A stretch of DNA of 10,023 nucleotides from Euperipatoides rowelli (taxonomy: Eukaryota; Onychophora; Udeonychophora; Euonychophora; Peripatopsidae). The DNA is taken from NCBI GenBank assembly GCA_003024985.2, contig PXIH01S0000802.1; one strand, written 5' to 3'. How positions within the stretch are numbered: position 1 is the stretch's first letter; each line of letters opens with the position of its first letter. Below are positions 7,333 through 10,023 of this stretch, in pieces. The notes beneath the pieces are model-generated. The model was not told the origin of the DNA, made no database searches, and saw only the letters and a program-made list of their open reading frames with translations. The position numbers and the translations under genes are program-made.

Positions 7333-7370
7333 ATCCGGCACTGATTTCAAAAAAGGAATCAGTGCCGGAT
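7333..7370. repeat. Palindrome made of two head-to-head hAT termini
   Basis: The left arm (7333-7348) ends the outer hAT element and includes five flanking bases. The right arm (7355-7370) is its reverse complement with one mismatch in 16, around the loop aaaaaa. The right arm contains cagtgccggat (7360-7370), another copy of the same terminus facing away. This could be an abortive or deleted second copy, or an inverted duplication of the end made during excision or repair. The resulting hairpin would be stable in RNA. Confidence 0.8.
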
Positions 7371-7379
7371 ATAAAATGA

Positions 7380-8490
7380 AATAAAGTAAGAAAAATAACA
7401 AGAATAAACTTTTTTAATATTTCTTTCTTTATTGACTTATAAGAACTACAGAATCTTGGCCAAATATGTTGCCATTCCCAAACAGATTTGAGCAGAGAGA
7501 AACAATAGTAATATTTACATCACTTGGATATGTTGGGTAAGAAGGCATGGGAAGTGCAACTAAAAGTAAATACATTGGAAGTTTATGGAAGGCGTTCAAT
7601 ATCAGAGAAAATAATTTAAGGCAAATAGGATTTTGTTTTTTCAAGATTTATAAATGACATATTTACAAGCTGCATTAGTAAAAGAATGACCCACTCTAAA
7701 GTTTCAATTGTGCATACCTCTTAACAGTAAAATAATTGTCTATAGCTGTAATGGGAATTAAAAAACAATAGTAGTTAACAATCCTAACAAAACACTGTAG
7801 TTAGATTCCTGAGAAATATAAATCGTAAAATTACTAGATGACTACAATTTAAATGTGACAATATTATAGACATATCTAAAGATAAATTATTAGTAAAAGA
7901 ATGGAACATTTGTGTGTTAGACCTAGAATTACCCCCCTATTGGAGCCCAAAGGAAGGACCCTGGTAGGCATTTTAGAAGTCAAAGTTTTCCCAAAAGCTA
8001 ATCTTTTTTTTATACATACCTTAAGTGTTAACAAATTAAATGAGGTATTCTTATCTCTGTTGTAGATTATGTTCCTCTTAATTTCAATAAAAAGTTTTGG
8101 ACAATTAAGAATAAATTTTTAATTAAGTGTGCCGATACTTATAAATTGGCTTTTTTGTTGTTCTATTTCAATATAATCTATCAGCAGTGTTCACATGATT
8201 CATTTTAAAATGTATCCATCCTAAACACTATTATTTTTCTAGACTCATCCGTTAACTTCAATGAAAAATATTATCATTTTTATATAAACTATAAAATTAG
8301 TCCATTTACATAAGATTATACATTATGATGTAAATCAACACAAATGTTTATAGTCAATTTTATTTAGCATTACTAGGACCTAATACTGATTATTTCTACT
8401 AAAATTTATTAGTGACACTTGAAACAGGTGCCATAGTTAGTTGGTACCATTTAAATAATATTGGTATTGATTTTGGCACCAACCAAAGGG
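7380..8490. other. AT-rich stretch without a supported gene
   Basis: I see no coding gene, SINE or terminal repeat. A 71-codon open frame on the minus strand (7429-7644) has no recognisable domain and no splice or poly-A context that supports it. A short inverted pair, ggtgcca (8427-8433) and tggcacc (8474-8480), lies just before the tandem repeat. Confidence 0.5.
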
Positions 8491-8702
8491 TTCACCAACT
8501 CATCCTTTAATATTTAGACCCTTAGACAGACTAATAGTGGTTTACAAGTAATAGGATAAATATTCACCAAATCCCCTTTTAATATGCAGACCCTAAGATG
8601 GACCGATTGTGGTTTTTAAATAATAGGATGAGTTCACCAACTTCCCTTTTAATATCCAGACCCTAAGATGTCTGATTGTGGTTTATATGTAACACGAAAA
8701 TG
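8491..8702. repeat. Three-copy tandem repeat, unit about 70 bp
   Basis: Units start at 8491, 8563 and 8633, each with ttcaccaa, and run 72, 70 and about 70 bases. Shared blocks in order are a c/t-rich stretch with ttttaatat or tttaatat, agaccct (agaccctt in unit 1), taaga or tagac, gatt or aata, then gtggttta or gtggttttt, and aataggat in the first two. By eye, units 2 and 3 agree at roughly four bases in five and unit 1 is more diverged. The array is non-coding and too short to be a satellite on its own, though it may be the edge of a longer minisatellite family. A partial unit may precede it. Confidence 0.85.
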
Positions 8703-9837
8703 AATTGTTTGTAGCAGAATACTCCAGAATTGCAAGTTTTCCTTCAACTTCTCATGATATGTTTAGCCTACATTTATATCATTTGGTACGTTTAATTTCA
8801 TAAAACAAAGTAAATAAATATTCGCAACTTTGAAGATGAAACTTGAAAATTTATTGCATTGAACAAGAATTTCCGAATAAAACATCTAGATAAATTCCAT
8901 CAAGCTGAAAATAGGAGTCATAACACACTTTAAATTTACGAAAGGTTAAAGTTTCATTTTTTAGAGTGGACTAAACATTTGTTGTGTTAACCCTCTTCAC
9001 CTTTATATCATTGTCCCTAATACTATATAATTTTCTGGGTAAGTCAAAGCCAAAAGTGAGATTTCTAAAAGCCATCAATGTTGACAAATACCTAGATACG
9101 TACAGTATTATTTTAATGATTTGAGACTTCTTTAATTTAAAAAAATTCCAACTAAATAAAATTTTAGCCTATAAGAAGGAACAGCAAAATAGCATAAATA
9201 AAATATATACCGGTACTACTAGGCTACTGTTTAAAAAAAAATAAAACAAAACATTAAATTGTAAAAATTTAAAATTAATTATCCCATTTCCTTCAAATTA
9301 TATTACGATAATATTACAGTTTTAAATTACGAGGATAATTCTTTAGAGAGATATTCCATTACCAATGCAGTTTTTGATATCACAGATTATGTTTGTTCCA
9401 AGTATCATTCAGAGACTGGAAGAAATTTAATTTTTATACAATTGAAATACAAAACAGCATTGACCACAATAATTCAAACAAAAATAAGTTTTAATATTCT
9501 GTTAAACATGAAAGTTTTTTATTTATTTACAGAACTTATTAAAAGTAAAATTTTACAATAAATAATCAATATGGTTTGAATTAAAAAGATCAAAATATAC
9601 CCTTCAGTCTCAGATTGTTACAAGCCCATACAGAAGTCTTTGTACCTTTTATTGTGGACTATTTGAAATATGAACACAAATATATAACCAGGCAATTCAT
9701 GATGTACAAATAGAGATTAGCTATCTATTCAATCATTTTCTTATGTACAGATGACCCATTTGATATATATAGGTAGAAAACATTGACATTTCTTAAGAGA
9801 GTCAAATTATAGAGATATTTAAGTTATGTTGTGGTGC
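8703..9837. other. AT-rich stretch without a supported gene
   Basis: No open frame with protein-like composition, RNA gene or repeat structure stands out. On the minus strand the region around 9590-9760 has an AATAAA-like site (complement near 9648-9654) and reads like untranslated sequence, but nothing ties it to a gene. Confidence 0.4.
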
Positions 9838-9892
9838 CTGAGTTAGGGGAAGTGGGGGGGGGATACCGTGCAGCGGGTAATACCGCGCACCA
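9838..9892. repeat. GC-rich repeated motif, possible transposon edge
   Basis: In AT-rich surroundings a G run (9853-9862) leads into two adjacent, similar blocks: ggggataccgtgcagc (about 9859-9874) and gggtaataccgcgcacc (9875-9891). The shared pattern is G-run, ataccg, then (c/t)gcac or gcag. Repeated GGGGTAATACCG-type blocks occur near the ends of some DNA transposons, so this could be a terminus of an element extending beyond the window. The other end is not present here, so the class is not assigned. Confidence 0.4.
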
Positions 9893-10023
9893 AAGTTTTT
9901 CATATTACGTGATAAAATTCATAAATATATTTATTACTCCCTTGTGCTGGTTGCAATATGTACCAATAATTGATATAAAGAATCTTGAATTTTTTTTTTT
10001 ATAAATGTGCCAGAGTGGAAAAA

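Larger units (their letters stand above)
6213..7343. mobile_element. Outer non-autonomous hAT-type element, carrying nested insertions
   Basis: The left end cagtgctggatttac (6213-6227) and the right end gtaaatccggcactg (7329-7343) are inverted repeats matching at 14 of 15 bases. The CAGTG(C)CGGATTTA terminus is of a kind common in non-autonomous hAT elements. The 8-bp flanks, attgccac and atttcaaa, agree at five positions, which is compatible with an old 8-bp target duplication but does not prove one. No transposase frame exists inside. Removing the two inner elements leaves roughly 450 bp, a typical MITE length. The interior also holds a C run (6310-6319) and an A run (7182-7199). It could instead be two separate copies of one family. 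Confidence 0.6.

Noticed and set aside
7429-7644. 71-codon minus-strand frame with a hydrophobic N-terminal half
   Set aside because: It resembles a signal peptide only loosely, has no domain, promoter or splice context, and frames of this length are expected by chance at this base composition.
1-10023. CRISPR array, bacterial operon, phage genes or a new defence system
   Set aside because: There are no regularly spaced repeats, no ribosome-binding-site-led gene series and no long intact ORFs; the window is a repeat-rich animal-type sequence.

Overview
This AT-rich window (runs of A/T, one ambiguous base at 3254, no operon-like gene layout) looks like intergenic or intronic DNA from an animal genome draft, probably an invertebrate. 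The evidence is the kind of repeats present: an APE-type LINE, two tRNA-derived SINE-like units with Pol III A/B boxes, hAT elements with 8-bp target-site logic, and a pogo-like MITE. I cannot name the species. I found no intact protein-coding gene, no standard tRNA or rRNA gene and no CRISPR array.

Layout. 1-670: A/T-rich DNA with a perfect hairpin (109-132) and a minus-strand tRNA-derived SINE-like unit (about 262-432). 674-1082: a possible hAT terminus, then a stretch (772-1082) whose translation looks like a decayed reading frame. 1259-4350: a long, heavily mutated non-LTR retrotransposon on the plus strand. Its endonuclease, linker, reverse transcriptase and C-terminal motifs can all be followed in order, but across at least seven frame changes and several stops, and the catalytic YADD is YADA. 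4351-5890: unassigned AT-rich DNA with three short ORF fragments of doubtful status and an 11-bp hairpin. 5894-6183: a plus-strand tRNA-derived SINE-like unit followed by a 26-bp direct repeat around a 66-bp A-tailed insert.

6213-7370 is the best-resolved part: a nest of DNA transposons. An outer hAT-type element (6213-7343) contains a pogo-like MITE (about 6411-6778) and a 310-bp hAT MITE (6807-7116) with a perfect 8-bp target duplication. Just outside the outer element lies an inverted copy of its terminus, forming a 16-bp-arm palindrome.

7380-8490 and 8703-9840 hold no gene I can support. Between them is a three-copy tandem repeat of about 70 bp (8491-8702). The window ends with a GC-rich repeated motif (9838-9892) that may be the edge of another transposon.

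No set of genes here works together as a functional pathway. The window is best read as a layered record of transposon insertions: LINE activity, SINEs that would have needed LINE machinery, and three generations of non-autonomous DNA elements whose transposases are not encoded here.
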